From Candidatus Zhuqueibacterota bacterium (GTDB lineage Bacteria; Zhuqueibacterota; Zhuqueibacteria; Oceanimicrobiales; Oceanimicrobiaceae): a DNA stretch of 64,000 nt. Location: positions 58,298 to 122,297 of the forward strand of contig JAJDAF010000026.1 in NCBI GenBank assembly GCA_029261995.1. The letters are read 5' to 3'. Made by a program: the position numbers and the translations under genes. Position 1 is the first letter of the stretch; each line of letters opens with the position of its first letter. This document shows, in pieces, positions 45,809-54,984 of this stretch. The notes beneath the pieces are model-generated. The model had not been told where the DNA came from. It was given only the letters and a program-made list of their open reading frames with translations, and made no database searches.

Positions 45809-46357
45809 ATGGTGCGTAGACGCCGCAACACAGGTGGAGACAGCAACAGGCGCAAAAGCCAGCCCAAACGCAATTCCAGAAAGCCCAAAGACCCTACCCT
45901 TAAAGAAAGAGTTCTGACCACCGCAATCTGGGGACTCAGCGTTATCAATATCGCGCTGATTTTCTCTCTGGTCTCGAACTTCTTTTCATCGGAAAATGAA
46001 GTTCCCGTTTCCGCAAATCTGCAGTCCGAGCAAACCACGGAACGCGCGGACCAGCGGGTGACGGTGGAAGTCTTGAATGCCTGTGGTGTTCAGGGCCTCG
46101 CCAACGACGTCCGACAGTACCTGCGCAACAACAATTTTGATGTCGTGAATGTCGGAAACTACAGTTCGTGGGACCTCGACCAAACGTTGATTTTCGACCG
46201 GGTGTCGGTGAATCGAAAATATGCCGAGCAGGTCGCAGACGTCCTCGATGTCAACCAGGGCCAGGTGGTGCCTGAATTGGACGAGTCGCTGCAACTCATG
46301 GTCACGGTCATCATCGGCAAGGACTACCGCCGACTGCGTTTGTTTTCATCCAGATAG
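45809..46357 (+). CDS. Membrane-anchored LytR C-terminal-domain protein
   Basis: 182 residues. GGAGG directly abuts the ATG at 45809, which is too close for good initiation; the GTG at 45812 is also possible, so the exact start is uncertain. A basic cytoplasmic tail of about 30 residues is followed by one membrane helix (TAIWGLSVINIALIFSLVSN). The periplasmic LytR_C domain (about 84-175) includes VTVEVLNACGVQGLANDVR and a closing VTVIIGKDYRRLRLF. Known: this domain is found in LytR-CpsA-Psr proteins and alone in many Gram-negatives; its ligand is unclear, cell-wall linkage being the usual suggestion. Confidence 0.85.
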   Translation: MVRRRRNTGGDSNRRKSQPKRNSRKPKDPTLKERVLTTAIWGLSVINIALIFSLVSNFFSSENEVPVSANLQSEQTTERADQRVTVEVLNACGVQGLANDVRQYLRNNNFDVVNVGNYSSWDLDQTLIFDRVSVNRKYAEQVADVLDVNQGQVVPELDESLQLMVTVIIGKDYRRLRLFSSR

Positions 46358-46678
46358 TAGCCACCCGCCGGTTATTTTATTGTAGCACTGATTATCCGAT
46401 TGTCACATGCTCCCATTCTGCGGCTTGAGCCCAACTCTCCTAACCATCGTCAAGTCCTGAAAATTCAAGAGACCAGCGGGGCTTGCCTTCATCTCAACTG
46501 TTACCCGACCGATCCTGTCGTCCCCCCGGGCGCCAGCAGTCTTTAAAAAAACCTTGAATTTGATCCGCGTGTTGTGTAGCTTTTCGCTGTTTTTGCAGTC
46601 CGGGGCCAAACTAGCGCTACTGCTCCGCACACTCGTAAGAATGCATTGAACTCAGGCGAAAACCGAAGGAGACTGGAG
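46358..46678. other. Intergenic region upstream of mtnA
   Basis: No gene supported. A 75-codon minus-strand frame (46403-46630) has no recognisable features. A weak TTGAAT/TAGCTT pair near 46555-46583 might promote mtnA. No SAM riboswitch fold could be made out. Confidence 0.4.
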
Positions 46679-47740
46679 ATGCCGGTAACCACCATCGAGT
46701 GGGAAAACGACCACATCAGGATGATAGATCAAACGCGGTTGCCGCTCGAGTTGGTTCATCTCAAAATCGACAAGGTCGAGGTCCTCGCGGAGGCGATCAA
46801 GTCCCTGCGGGTTAGAGGGGCTCCGGCTATCGGTGTCGCGGGCGCTTTTGGAATTCTGCTCGGCATTCAAAACCACGCTGATGAAGACCGAGAAGGTTTC
46901 TTCAAACTTCTGGAGGAAACGGCCATCTACCTGAACGCGACCCGCCCTACCGCCGTAAACCTGTCCTGGGCGCTGAATCGCATGCAGGCTGTTGCCAATT
47001 CAAACGCCGGCCAGGATGTGCCATCCTTGAAGCAGATGCTACGCAATGAAGCGCTTGAAATCTGGGAGGAAGACCGCAGGACTTGCCGCGCGCTGGGCCA
47101 GCACGGCCAAGCGCTCCTCGAGGATGGCTCCCGAATCCTGACGCACTGCAACACCGGAGCCCTGGCGACCGCGGACTACGGCACGGCAATCGGCGTCGTT
47201 TTTGCCGCAAACGAGGCTGGGAAGAAAGTCCACGTTTACGCCGATGAGACACGACCGCTGCTACAGGGCGCACGGTTGAATGTCTGGGAACTCATGAACG
47301 AAGGAATCGACGTGACCTTGATCTGCGACAACACCGCTGCCGCGGTCATGCAGAAAGGCGAAATCGATTGCTGCATTGTCGGCGCCGACAGAATTGCTGC
47401 CAATGGCGACACGGCAAACAAAATCGGCACGTACAACGTCGCCGTACTGGCGGAGAAGCACAACATACCGTTTTATATTGCTGCGCCCTACTCCACCATC
47501 GACTTCAACATCACCGGTGGCGACCAGATTCCAATCGAGCAGAGGGCGCCGGAAGAAGTGACCGAAGGCTTCGGGCGACGCACCGCACCGCCAAACACAA
47601 AAGTCTACAGCCCGGCCTTCGATGTGACGCCCAACGATTTGATAACCGCAATCATTACGGAAGCCGGGGTTATCTACCCTCCGTTTGAGGCAAACCTTCG
47701 TGCCCGTACCAGTCAAACCAAATCACAGAACCCAAGATGA
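46679..47740 (+). CDS. mtnA: S-methyl-5-thioribose-1-phosphate isomerase
   Basis: 353 residues from the ATG at 46679, after AAGGAG. Substrate-site SLRVRGAPAIGVAGAFGI (42-59), catalytic Cys157 in LTHCNTGALAT, YADETRPLLQGARLNVWEL, and catalytic Asp237 in CIVGADRIAANGDTANKIGT mark MtnA. The related eIF2B alpha/beta/delta proteins lack this set. Known: it isomerises MTR-1-P to methylthioribulose-1-P in methionine salvage; a similar enzyme can serve in 5-deoxyribose disposal. Other mtn genes are absent. The stop overlaps the next start (ATGATG). Confidence 0.96.
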   Translation: MPVTTIEWENDHIRMIDQTRLPLELVHLKIDKVEVLAEAIKSLRVRGAPAIGVAGAFGILLGIQNHADEDREGFFKLLEETAIYLNATRPTAVNLSWALNRMQAVANSNAGQDVPSLKQMLRNEALEIWEEDRRTCRALGQHGQALLEDGSRILTHCNTGALATADYGTAIGVVFAANEAGKKVHVYADETRPLLQGARLNVWELMNEGIDVTLICDNTAAAVMQKGEIDCCIVGADRIAANGDTANKIGTYNVAVLAEKHNIPFYIAAPYSTIDFNITGGDQIPIEQRAPEEVTEGFGRRTAPPNTKVYSPAFDVTPNDLITAIITEAGVIYPPFEANLRARTSQTKSQNPR

Positions 47741-48861
47741 TGCAGTACAATCGATTTCAATGCCTGATTGCAGCTTGTCTCGCGTTTGTCGCCACAAGCC
47801 TGCTTAGTTCATGTGCTCCCAAGGAGATTACCGCAGCCAAAATCTACCTGCAGGGCGCCGATTTCGACAAAGCTGTCAAACAGCTCGAAATCGCTGTCGT
47901 CGAGCATAAGAATAATCCCGAAGCACACTTCATGCTCGGCCAGACCTACGGCCAACTCGAACGCTTCAAGGAGATGAACCACGAGTTCGATATCTCTTTG
48001 ATGATCTCGGATAAGTTCCAGGAAAACATCCTTAGCGAGCGGGAGCGACACTGGATAAGCAAATACAACCGGGCCCTGACGGCAACCGGAAAAAAGGACC
48101 ACGTCGCCGCTGAGGCGCTCCTGCGTCTGGCTATCGACATTGACCCGACGCGCCAGGCGGCGTACGAGAAGTTAGCGCTGACCTACCTGAGCCTTGACGA
48201 ATCGGACAAGGCCCTGCTGCTCTATTTGAAGCTTCTGAAAAAGCGACCGAATGACACGGAGCTATTGTCATCTGCCGGCAATCTCCACTACAGCCGAAAA
48301 GAATATGACAAGGTTATCCCAATCCTGAAACGCGTGCTTGCGATCGAGCCGGGTCACCGAGATGCTCTCGCCAATCTTGCCCTGTCATACGATGCTCTCG
48401 GCGAACAGGAGAAAGCCGCCGCTGCATTCAAACAAGCTATCGCCGCAAATCCGCAAGACAATGATCTGGTCTTTCTCTTCGCAGTTCACCGGTACAACCA
48501 CAAGCAGTATTCAGACGCCATCCAACTGTTCGAACATGTCCTTTCGGCCAATCCCGATGATTTCGAGTCGGTCTCCAACATCGGCAACGCCTACCTGAGC
48601 ATCGCGGAAAGTACTCGTCTCCGGCTGCAGCAATCGCGGAACGGCGCTGTGACGGCCGATGAGGTTATCGAACTCAAGAACCAGGCCGTCCGAAACTACA
48701 AGAGTGCGATTCCCTATCTGGAAAAATCACTTGAGCTTGAACCAAATCATCCGGCGCTCTGGCGAAATCTCGGGATCGCTCTGATCAACACGGGTGAGAA
48801 GGAAAAGGGACGCCGGGCATTTCTCAAGGCAGAACAACTGCAGTTGCAGTCGGCTAAGTGA
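47737..48861 (+). CDS. TPR-repeat lipoprotein
   Basis: 374 residues. The signal peptide has the lipobox LLSSC (Cys near residue 26), so the mature protein is lipid-anchored. About eight tetratricopeptide repeats follow, such as AKIYLQGADFDKAVKQLEIA, LAIDIDPTRQAAYEKLALTY, VLAIEPGHRDALANLALSYD and LELEPNHPALWRNLGIALIN. Known: TPR lipoproteins scaffold envelope complexes (BamD- or NlpI-like roles). No specific partner is visible. The start overlaps the mtnA stop, so it is translationally coupled to a cytoplasmic enzyme gene of unrelated function. Confidence 0.88.
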   Translation: MMQYNRFQCLIAACLAFVATSLLSSCAPKEITAAKIYLQGADFDKAVKQLEIAVVEHKNNPEAHFMLGQTYGQLERFKEMNHEFDISLMISDKFQENILSERERHWISKYNRALTATGKKDHVAAEALLRLAIDIDPTRQAAYEKLALTYLSLDESDKALLLYLKLLKKRPNDTELLSSAGNLHYSRKEYDKVIPILKRVLAIEPGHRDALANLALSYDALGEQEKAAAAFKQAIAANPQDNDLVFLFAVHRYNHKQYSDAIQLFEHVLSANPDDFESVSNIGNAYLSIAESTRLRLQQSRNGAVTADEVIELKNQAVRNYKSAIPYLEKSLELEPNHPALWRNLGIALINTGEKEKGRRAFLKAEQLQLQSAK

Positions 48862-48871
48862 GTTGGAGGAT

Positions 48872-49987
48872 CTATTTCAAATTGTCGGGATTCAAACCAG
48901 CCAGCCCAGGTAGAGTGAACTCGCCATTCTTGCGAATCAATTCGCCATCGAAATAAATCTCTCCGCCACCAAACTCGGGCGTTTGAATCAACACCATATC
49001 CCAATGAATGTTTGAACGGTTGCCGTTGTCGGCATCTTCGTATGCCTGGCCCGGCGTAAAATGCAACGAGCCGGCGATCTTCTCATCGAACAGGATGTCG
49101 AGCATCGGGTTGGTAATGAAAGGATTGAAGCCAATGGCGAATTCACCAATGTAACGGGCGCCATCATCGGCATCGAGGATGTCGTTGAGTTTGTCGGTGT
49201 GGTTGGCGCTGGCCTGCACGACCTTGCCATCTTTCAAAGTCAGTTTGACATCGGAAAACGGCGTGCCCCGATAGATGGAGCCCGTGTTGAACTGAATTGT
49301 GCCATTTGCCGAGTCGCGTACGGGAGCAGTAAAACACTCGCCGTCAGGAATGTTGTGATTCCCCGCGCACGAGATGACCGGAATATCTTTGATGCTGAAA
49401 CGTAGATCCGTGCCCGGGCCCACGATATGCACCTGGTCCGTTTGCTCCATCAAATCCTTGAGTGGCGCTGCTGCCTTTTCCATCTTGCTATAATCCATGG
49501 TGCAGACATCGAAGTAAAAATTCTCGAACGCTTCCGTGCTTTTCTGTGCCTGCTGCGCCATGGAGGGCGTCGGCCAGCGCAGAACCACCCACTTGGTTTT
49601 GGGCACGCGGATATCAAAATGCACGGGCTTCAGCCAGTGTTCTTCATAGAGTCTCATGGCGTCGGTCGGGACATCTGACATCTCGCTGACGTTGTAGCTG
49701 CCACGTAGCCCCATGTAAGCCTGCATTTTCTGCATGCGAAACGCCTCGTACTCTCCGGCGCCGGCGACCAGCGCTTGGTCTGCGGCTCGCAGCAGCTCCC
49801 TCTGAATTCGGTTGTGCTTGGTTGTCACAAAGGGGACGCCGCCTGCATCCCGAATGCGGCGAATCAGAGCGATGACCATCTCGTCCGGAATGTCAATCGC
49901 CTCCACCAAAACGTGTTCGCCTGACTGAACCTTTGTGGAATGGTCTACCAAAACCTCCGCGAGTTTATCGAGACGCGAATCGTGCAT
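48872..49987 (-). CDS. M29-family aminopeptidase (AmpS/AmpT-like)
   Basis: 371 residues from the ATG at 49987 (MHDSRLDKLAEVLVDHSTKV), with AGGAG about ten bases before. A frame extension to 50035 is judged untranslated. The dinuclear metal site of family M29 is visible in the C-terminal half: IGEFAIGFNPF, LHFTPGQAYE with His and Tyr seven apart, and NIHWDMVLIQ with a His-x-Asp pair. DGKVVQASANHTDKLND is also typical. Known: these are exopeptidases with broad N-terminal specificity, acting on peptides in the cytoplasm. It converges on the TPR lipoprotein gene with a 10-bp gap. Confidence 0.92.
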   Translation of the reverse strand: MHDSRLDKLAEVLVDHSTKVQSGEHVLVEAIDIPDEMVIALIRRIRDAGGVPFVTTKHNRIQRELLRAADQALVAGAGEYEAFRMQKMQAYMGLRGSYNVSEMSDVPTDAMRLYEEHWLKPVHFDIRVPKTKWVVLRWPTPSMAQQAQKSTEAFENFYFDVCTMDYSKMEKAAAPLKDLMEQTDQVHIVGPGTDLRFSIKDIPVISCAGNHNIPDGECFTAPVRDSANGTIQFNTGSIYRGTPFSDVKLTLKDGKVVQASANHTDKLNDILDADDGARYIGEFAIGFNPFITNPMLDILFDEKIAGSLHFTPGQAYEDADNGNRSNIHWDMVLIQTPEFGGGEIYFDGELIRKNGEFTLPGLAGLNPDNLK

Positions 49988-50253
49988 GATTCTTCTCCTG
50001 AAAGTTGATGAGTCGAGTATCAATCGCGCAGGCACGGACTGTCGCCGACGCTGCCTGCATGTAACTGGCGCTAAATATGCAAAACAAATTCGATGAAATC
50101 CAACGAAATCTGTTGCGAATCTAGCGGTCGATCAGTAATTTGCCCTGCGCCATACGGAAATCAAAGTCGCAATTCGCGTGCTCGCTCAGTTGAGGTTGCA
50201 CTCAAGCCAGGCGGGCGCATCTGAAAAACATAGCCTCTCAACCCGCAAACAAG

Positions 50254-51111
50254 ATGCAGCAATATCTCGAACTCGTTGAACGCGTTCTGGCTCACGGCTC
50301 GCTCAAACACAATCGCACCGGCGTCGATACCATTTCGGCGTTCGCGGAATCCTATCGCGTCGATCTGCAGGACGGCTACCCCTTGCTGACCAGCAAGAAG
50401 GTCAATTTCAACGCCATGCTGCACGAGGTGCTCTGGTATCTTTCAGGCGCCGACCACATTCGCGACCTCAGGCAGCACACAAAAATCTGGGATGCCTGGG
50501 CAGACGCGTCAGGCAATCTCGAAACGGCTTACGGCCGTTACTGGCGACGCTATCCGGTTCCGGCAGGTGGTGCGGCTCTGGGTGCTGAAGTCTTCGTTGA
50601 CGAATCTCACCCGTACGTCACCCGTGAGACTGACGGTTCACTGAGTTTCGACCAGCTCGGGTGGGCGATAGCAGAATTGCAGGCAAACCCAAACTCGCGC
50701 CGCATTGTGATCAACGCCTGGCACCCGGCAAACGCTGCGATCAGCAAGCTACCGCCGTGCCACGCATTCTGGGTGCTCAACGTTCAGGACGGACGGCTGA
50801 ATTGCCACCTGACTCAGCGCAGCGCCGACATTGCACTTGGCGTGCCATTCAATCTTGCTTGCTACGCGCTCCTGACTCAGGCCATTGCGCAGCAAGCCGG
50901 CTTGACAGTGGGAGAATTCGCTCACACCCTGATCGACGCCCATGTCTACGTCAATCATGTAGACTCGCTAAAGGAACAACTTACGCGCCAGCCACTTGCC
51001 CTTGCCAGACTTGAAATCGCGAACAAACCTCTCGACGAACTGGCTTTTGATGATTTCCGATTGCTGGACTATCAATGCCATGAACCTATCAAGTTTGCGG
51101 TGGCAGTATGA
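50254..51111 (+). CDS. thyA: Thymidylate synthase
   Basis: 285 residues. HNRTGVDTISAFAESYRVDL binds the dUMP phosphate. Catalytic Cys169 is in LPPCHAFWVLNVQDGRLN. QRSADIALGVPFNLACYALL and DAHVYVNHVDSLKEQL complete the dUMP/folate site. Known: it makes dTMP from dUMP with methylene-THF, generating DHF that the adjacent FolA reduces. No clear Shine-Dalgarno precedes the ATG, but the start agrees with the family. The stop overlaps the folA start as ATGA. Confidence 0.98.
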   Translation: MQQYLELVERVLAHGSLKHNRTGVDTISAFAESYRVDLQDGYPLLTSKKVNFNAMLHEVLWYLSGADHIRDLRQHTKIWDAWADASGNLETAYGRYWRRYPVPAGGAALGAEVFVDESHPYVTRETDGSLSFDQLGWAIAELQANPNSRRIVINAWHPANAAISKLPPCHAFWVLNVQDGRLNCHLTQRSADIALGVPFNLACYALLTQAIAQQAGLTVGEFAHTLIDAHVYVNHVDSLKEQLTRQPLALARLEIANKPLDELAFDDFRLLDYQCHEPIKFAVAV

Positions 51112-51614
51112 GTGCCAAACCTGAAATCATCATCATCGCCGCCCTGGCCGAAAGAAATCGCGTGATCGGCAAGAATGGTTCTTTGCCTTGGCACATTTCA
51201 GATGATCTAAAGCGCTTCAAACGGCTGACCGTCGGCCACACCGTGCTGATGGGAAGAAAGACCTTCGAGTCTATTCTGCAGCGCAACGGCAAACCGCTGC
51301 CGGACCGCCGCAATCTGGTCCTGACTTCGGGTGCAAGCTACCCGGAGCATCCGGATGTTGAAACCTTCGCTTCCCTGGACACGGCGCTGGCTGCGTTGGA
51401 TGGAACAGGCGAGATATTCGTCATCGGCGGCGAGAGAGTGTTCGCGGCGGCGCTCCTGCACGCCGACCGTCTGGAATTGACCATCATTGAAGATAATTAC
51501 GATGGCGATGCATTCTTCCCGGAGTATGAATATTTGATCGGCGGACGCTTCAAACTCACCGAACGTGATGAACGGGATGGTTACCGGTTTGAGAGTTATG
51601 AGCTGGTGACGTGA
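51108..51614 (+). CDS. folA: Dihydrofolate reductase
   Basis: 168 residues, start overlapping thyA by four bases. IIIIAALAERNRVIGKNGSL, the active-site PWHISDDLKRFKRLT, HTVLMGRKTFESI, and EIFVIGGERVFAAAL for NADPH are the standard order. Known: it reduces DHF to THF, pairing with ThyA. It ends 9 bp before the converging Nudix gene. Confidence 0.98.
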   Translation: MSAKPEIIIIAALAERNRVIGKNGSLPWHISDDLKRFKRLTVGHTVLMGRKTFESILQRNGKPLPDRRNLVLTSGASYPEHPDVETFASLDTALAALDGTGEIFVIGGERVFAAALLHADRLELTIIEDNYDGDAFFPEYEYLIGGRFKLTERDERDGYRFESYELVT

Positions 51615-51623
51615 GTTGCCTGC

Positions 51624-52223
51624 CTACGCTTTTCCTTGCCCCGATGCAGCATGAATCTCTTTCATGAACTGATGTACAATCCGCGCGGTCAATCCCCAGA
51701 TGCGATACACTTCTGAACTTATTTCCGACTGATACTTGAAAGCCAAGGTCATAAAAGTACGTTCATCGTTCAAATCAAACGCTGGATTGAATTGCTCGAA
51801 CAGCGACGCTACGGGAATCTCAACAATCCTGTTCACTTCGAACGTATCGCGCCGGTAGACCGGATGCGAATTTGTCCAGGCCAGAAAAACATCAGCATCA
51901 TGGCGCGTGGTCACCGTCTCAAAGAATCCCATATCCGCGATGATGTCGTAGGAGCCGGGCGCCACGCCAATCTCCTCAAACGTCTCGCGCATGGCAGTTT
52001 GTTTGCCGTCCACATCCCGCGACTCGATCCGGCCACCGGGAAAGGCCATTTGGCCACTGTGCAGGACCGGGCCCTTCGTTTTTCGGATGAAAACCAAATG
52101 TGTGTTGTCCTCTCTGTCGAAAAACAGCATGAGTACGGCTGACGCGACATGGCCGGCGCGCGGAATCCTGCGCCTGCCCATGCCGGCAACCGCGGTCGCA
52201 ATACTCTCTTTACTCAACAGCAT
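51624..52223 (-). CDS. NudL-type Nudix hydrolase (CoA pyrophosphatase)
   Basis: 199 residues. The UPF0035 motif (VFIRKTKGPVLHSGQMAFPG) directly precedes the Nudix box FPGGRIESRD followed by AMRETFEEIGV (61-87). Spacing inside the box equals that of E. coli NudL, with Asp where classical boxes have Glu. Known: NudL homologues split CoA and acyl-CoA to phosphopantetheine and 3',5'-ADP. A non-CoA substrate is possible. Confidence 0.9.
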   Translation of the reverse strand: MLLSKESIATAVAGMGRRRIPRAGHVASAVLMLFFDREDNTHLVFIRKTKGPVLHSGQMAFPGGRIESRDVDGKQTAMRETFEEIGVAPGSYDIIADMGFFETVTTRHDADVFLAWTNSHPVYRRDTFEVNRIVEIPVASLFEQFNPAFDLNDERTFMTLAFKYQSEISSEVYRIWGLTARIVHQFMKEIHAASGQGKA

Positions 52224-52305
52224 AAGGAACTCTCACCGATGTCTGGCTCACGACTTGTCCGCAGCAATATAGCAAAACTACTGATTGCTTTTCTACCCCA
52301 ACTTT

Positions 52306-52311
52306 TATAAT
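52306..52311 (+). promoter_or_regulatory. Perfect -10 hexamer upstream of modABC
   Basis: TATAAT at 52306-52311, about 85 bases before the preferred modA start. The best -35 candidates around TTGCTT (52285-52290) are poor or give a 15-bp spacer. No ModE-type dyad was recognised. Confidence 0.35.
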
Positions 52312-52393
52312 ATCTGCAAATTCTGGCATTTGACGCGTTCACTTATGACTTGTCGGGACTTATTTGATCAAGATTAGGCTCAGGAGACAACGA

Positions 52394-53170
52394 TTGTGTC
52401 TCGCTGCAATTTATCTTCCCTGGGCGCTGGTCGTCACCCTGGGCTGCGACACAGAGAGGCATGCTTCAACTCTAACTGTTTTCGCGGCCTCAAGCCTGGC
52501 TTCGGTGCTGCCGGAAATCGGCAGCCTTTTCGAAGGCCAGAACCCCGGGACAAAAATCAGCTTCAGCTTCGCTGGTTCCTCCATCCTCGCCAAGCAGATT
52601 GCAGCCGGCGCTCCGGCGGATATCTACATTTCAGCCAACGCGGATTGGGTCAATTTCCTGCTGAAAAAGCAACTGATTCGCGCTGGCGGCGGTCGCGTCA
52701 TCCTGCGCAACCGACTGGTTCTTGTAGTACCCGCAAGCCACAATTCCAGGATTCGCCACCTCAATGATTTGCTTTCGAACGGTGTCAGGAGAATATCCTT
52801 GGCGGACTGGTCGCATGTGCCAGCCGGCATTTACGCCAAAGAGGCTCTGCAGCGCGCCGGCATTTGGGCAGAAGTCGCCCAAAAGTGTTTGCCGGCCCTT
52901 GACGTGCGCGCCGCCCTGGCCTACGTCGAGCGTGGCGAAACGGATTGTGGCGTTGTCTACCGTACGGATGCCGCTATTTCGAAACATGTCCGGATTGCAC
53001 TTGAGCTGCCACCCGAAGTTCAACCGAAAATCGAATATGTTGCAGCAATCCCGGCGAGGGCGGCGGCCGCGAACAGTCATGGCTTTCTCAGCTTTCTCAA
53101 CGATGACACAGTAGCCTTGATTTTTGAAAACGCCGGATTTGAACCAATTCGTACGAGTAACTCAAAGTGA
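52394..53170 (+). CDS. modA: Molybdate ABC transporter substrate-binding protein
   Basis: 258 residues from the TTG at 52394, which follows AGGAG by seven bases. An upstream TTG at 52364 lacks this. The signal peptide ends near VTLGC, a weak lipobox. LTVFAASSLASVLPEIGSLF, SFSFAGSSILAKQIAAGAPA, DIYISANADWVNFL and LADWSHVPAGIYAKEAL are the ModA oxyanion-binding fold. ALAYVERGETDCGVVYRTDA is diagnostic. Known: ModA delivers molybdate or tungstate to ModBC. Its stop overlaps the modB GTG (GTGA). Confidence 0.95.
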   Translation: MCLAAIYLPWALVVTLGCDTERHASTLTVFAASSLASVLPEIGSLFEGQNPGTKISFSFAGSSILAKQIAAGAPADIYISANADWVNFLLKKQLIRAGGGRVILRNRLVLVVPASHNSRIRHLNDLLSNGVRRISLADWSHVPAGIYAKEALQRAGIWAEVAQKCLPALDVRAALAYVERGETDCGVVYRTDAAISKHVRIALELPPEVQPKIEYVAAIPARAAAANSHGFLSFLNDDTVALIFENAGFEPIRTSNSK

Positions 53171-53838
53171 CGACAAACCTGCAAATCCTGTTACTTTCCC
53201 TGAAAGTAGCCACGCTGGCAACTCTCATTCTGCTGCCCCTCGGCACCTTTCTTGGCTGGCTGTTTTCCCGGAAATCGTTTCCAGGAAAGACGCTTCTGGA
53301 GGGCCTGATCAACGTGCCGCTGGTTCTGCCTCCCATAGTTACCGGCTACTTTCTCCTGGTAGTTCTGGGACCCAATACCCCTGTTGGCCGGGCGATGCAA
53401 AGCATTGGGCTGGAACTCGCGTTTACCTGGCGCGCCGCGGTAGTCGCCTCCGCCGTGGTCAGCATGCCGTTGCTCGTGCGGGCCGTGCACGTGGCCTTCG
53501 AAGCGGTGGACCCAAAATTTGAAGATGCTGCCAGAATGCTGCGGGCAAACGAGTGGCAGATCTTTTTCAAAATCACCCTGCCGCTGGCCGCGAATGGTGT
53601 CATCGCCGGCGCGGTTCTGGCCTTTGCCCGGGCTCTTGGCGAGTTCGGCGCCACCATCGTATTCGCCAGCAACATCGAAGATGCGCGCACCATGCCGCTG
53701 GCCATCTTCTCCTATCTCAACCAAGTCGATGGCGAGCAGCACGCCAAGCTCTTGATATTTGCTTCCATGGTGCTGGCCTACCTGAGCATTCTGATAAACG
53801 AACTGCTCCTGAGGAGAATCAAGAATGCTCAGGCTTAA
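53167..53838 (+). CDS. modB: Molybdate ABC transporter permease
   Basis: 223 residues from the GTG at 53167 overlapping modA. Five or so membrane helices, with VPLVLPPIVTGYFLLVVLG and the ATPase-coupling EAA loop in TLPLAANGVIAGAVLAFARA and LGEFGATIVFASNI. Known: ModB forms the dimeric channel. Its last 14 bases overlap modC. Confidence 0.96.
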   Translation: MTTNLQILLLSLKVATLATLILLPLGTFLGWLFSRKSFPGKTLLEGLINVPLVLPPIVTGYFLLVVLGPNTPVGRAMQSIGLELAFTWRAAVVASAVVSMPLLVRAVHVAFEAVDPKFEDAARMLRANEWQIFFKITLPLAANGVIAGAVLAFARALGEFGATIVFASNIEDARTMPLAIFSYLNQVDGEQHAKLLIFASMVLAYLSILINELLLRRIKNAQA

Positions 53839-54895
53839 ACTGCAAAAACGGTTTGACGACTTCGAGATCCAGGTTGACCTGAAGCTGAGGCCTGCATTCA
53901 CGGCGTTATTCGGCGCCTCGGGATCGGGGAAAACCACCATTCTGAACATGGTCGCGGGTCTGCTGAAACCGGACGCTGGTGAGATCGCGCTGAAAGGCAC
54001 GACGCTGTTCTCAAGCGCTCAGCACAAGAATGTACGGCCCAGAAATCGCAACATCGGTTATGTTTTTCAGGAAAGCCGGCTCTTCCCCCACCTGGGTGTC
54101 GCGCAAAATATCGAGTTTGGCCGCCAGGAGCACCACGACTCTGAGCACCGCCTCGCACTTGATGAGATTGCGGAGATTGCCGGCATTTCCGGTCTGCTCG
54201 ACCGAATGCCGCAATCCCTTTCCGGCGGCGAGAAGCAGCGCGTTGCCCTGGCGCGGGCCCTGCTCGCCTCCCCGGAATACCTTCTCATGGACGAACCCCT
54301 GGCCGCACTCGACCAACCCACGCGCCTGTCTTTCCTGACCTTCCTGAAACAAATTCATGAAAGGTTCCACCTGCCCATCCTGTACGTGTCGCACGATATC
54401 GCAAACGTGATTAACTTTGCGGATGAAGTCGTGCTACTCAAGAATGGCAGGATCGATGGTTATGGACCACCGGCTGCGGTGCTCGATAGAATCACCGCGC
54501 CTCCGCTGGTTTCACGGCAGGACATCGCCAACGTCCTCCAGGCGGTCGTCCGAAACCATGACCGGGACCGGGGTGTGACCCTGGTCAGAAGTCGCAAGAT
54601 GGAATTTATCTTGCCGCTCCTGTCCGTTCGGGTTGGCGATCTGGTGCTGCTTAACATCCCGGCCTCTGAGATCATCCTCGCAACAGAAGAGCCGAGTGGG
54701 CTGAGCGCCAGTAACATTCATGCGGGCGCCATCACGGAAATCAACCGGCTCGGCGAGCGGGTGATGGTGGTAATCGACGCAGGCGAATCGTTTACCGTCG
54801 AGATTGTGGAGGGGACGGTTAAGCGGCTCTCGCTGGAAGTGGGCAAACAGATTTACTTGATTTTCAAGGCAAGTTCTTTCCGGCGTTTGGCCTGA
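53825..54895 (+). CDS. modC: Molybdate ABC transporter ATP-binding protein
   Basis: 356 residues. Walker A is LFGASGSGKTTILN (28-41), the Q-loop is GYVFQESRLFPHL, the signature is SLSGGEKQRVALARALL, and Walker B is YLLMDEPLAALD. His-switch VSHDIANVI follows. The C-terminal 70 residues are a molybdate-sensing TOBE/Mop domain (HAGAITEINRLGERVMVVID). Known: ModC powers uptake of molybdate for the molybdenum cofactor, whose enzymes are not in this window. Confidence 0.96.
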   Translation: MLRLKLQKRFDDFEIQVDLKLRPAFTALFGASGSGKTTILNMVAGLLKPDAGEIALKGTTLFSSAQHKNVRPRNRNIGYVFQESRLFPHLGVAQNIEFGRQEHHDSEHRLALDEIAEIAGISGLLDRMPQSLSGGEKQRVALARALLASPEYLLMDEPLAALDQPTRLSFLTFLKQIHERFHLPILYVSHDIANVINFADEVVLLKNGRIDGYGPPAAVLDRITAPPLVSRQDIANVLQAVVRNHDRDRGVTLVRSRKMEFILPLLSVRVGDLVLLNIPASEIILATEEPSGLSASNIHAGAITEINRLGERVMVVIDAGESFTVEIVEGTVKRLSLEVGKQIYLIFKASSFRRLA

Positions 54896-54930
54896 ACACT
54901 GGTGCCTGGCTAACCGGTAGCCGATTTATC

Positions 54931-54959
54931 TTGATAAGAGAAAGATCTTTGTTTACATT
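54931..54959 (+). promoter_or_regulatory. Promoter of the toxin-antitoxin unit with palindromic spacer
   Basis: TTGATA (54931-54936), a 17-bp spacer, TACATT (54954-54959). The spacer contains a perfect 10-bp palindrome, AAAGATCTTT (54941-54950), where a Phd-type antitoxin could bind for autorepression. Start codon 54985 gives a short leader with GGAGGT. Confidence 0.55.
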
Positions 54960-54984
54960 CCAAAGTATCAACTTGGAGGTATCC

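Noticed and set aside
46403..46630. 75-codon minus-strand frame upstream of mtnA
   Set aside because: No start signal, no family, and biased residues; treated as chance.
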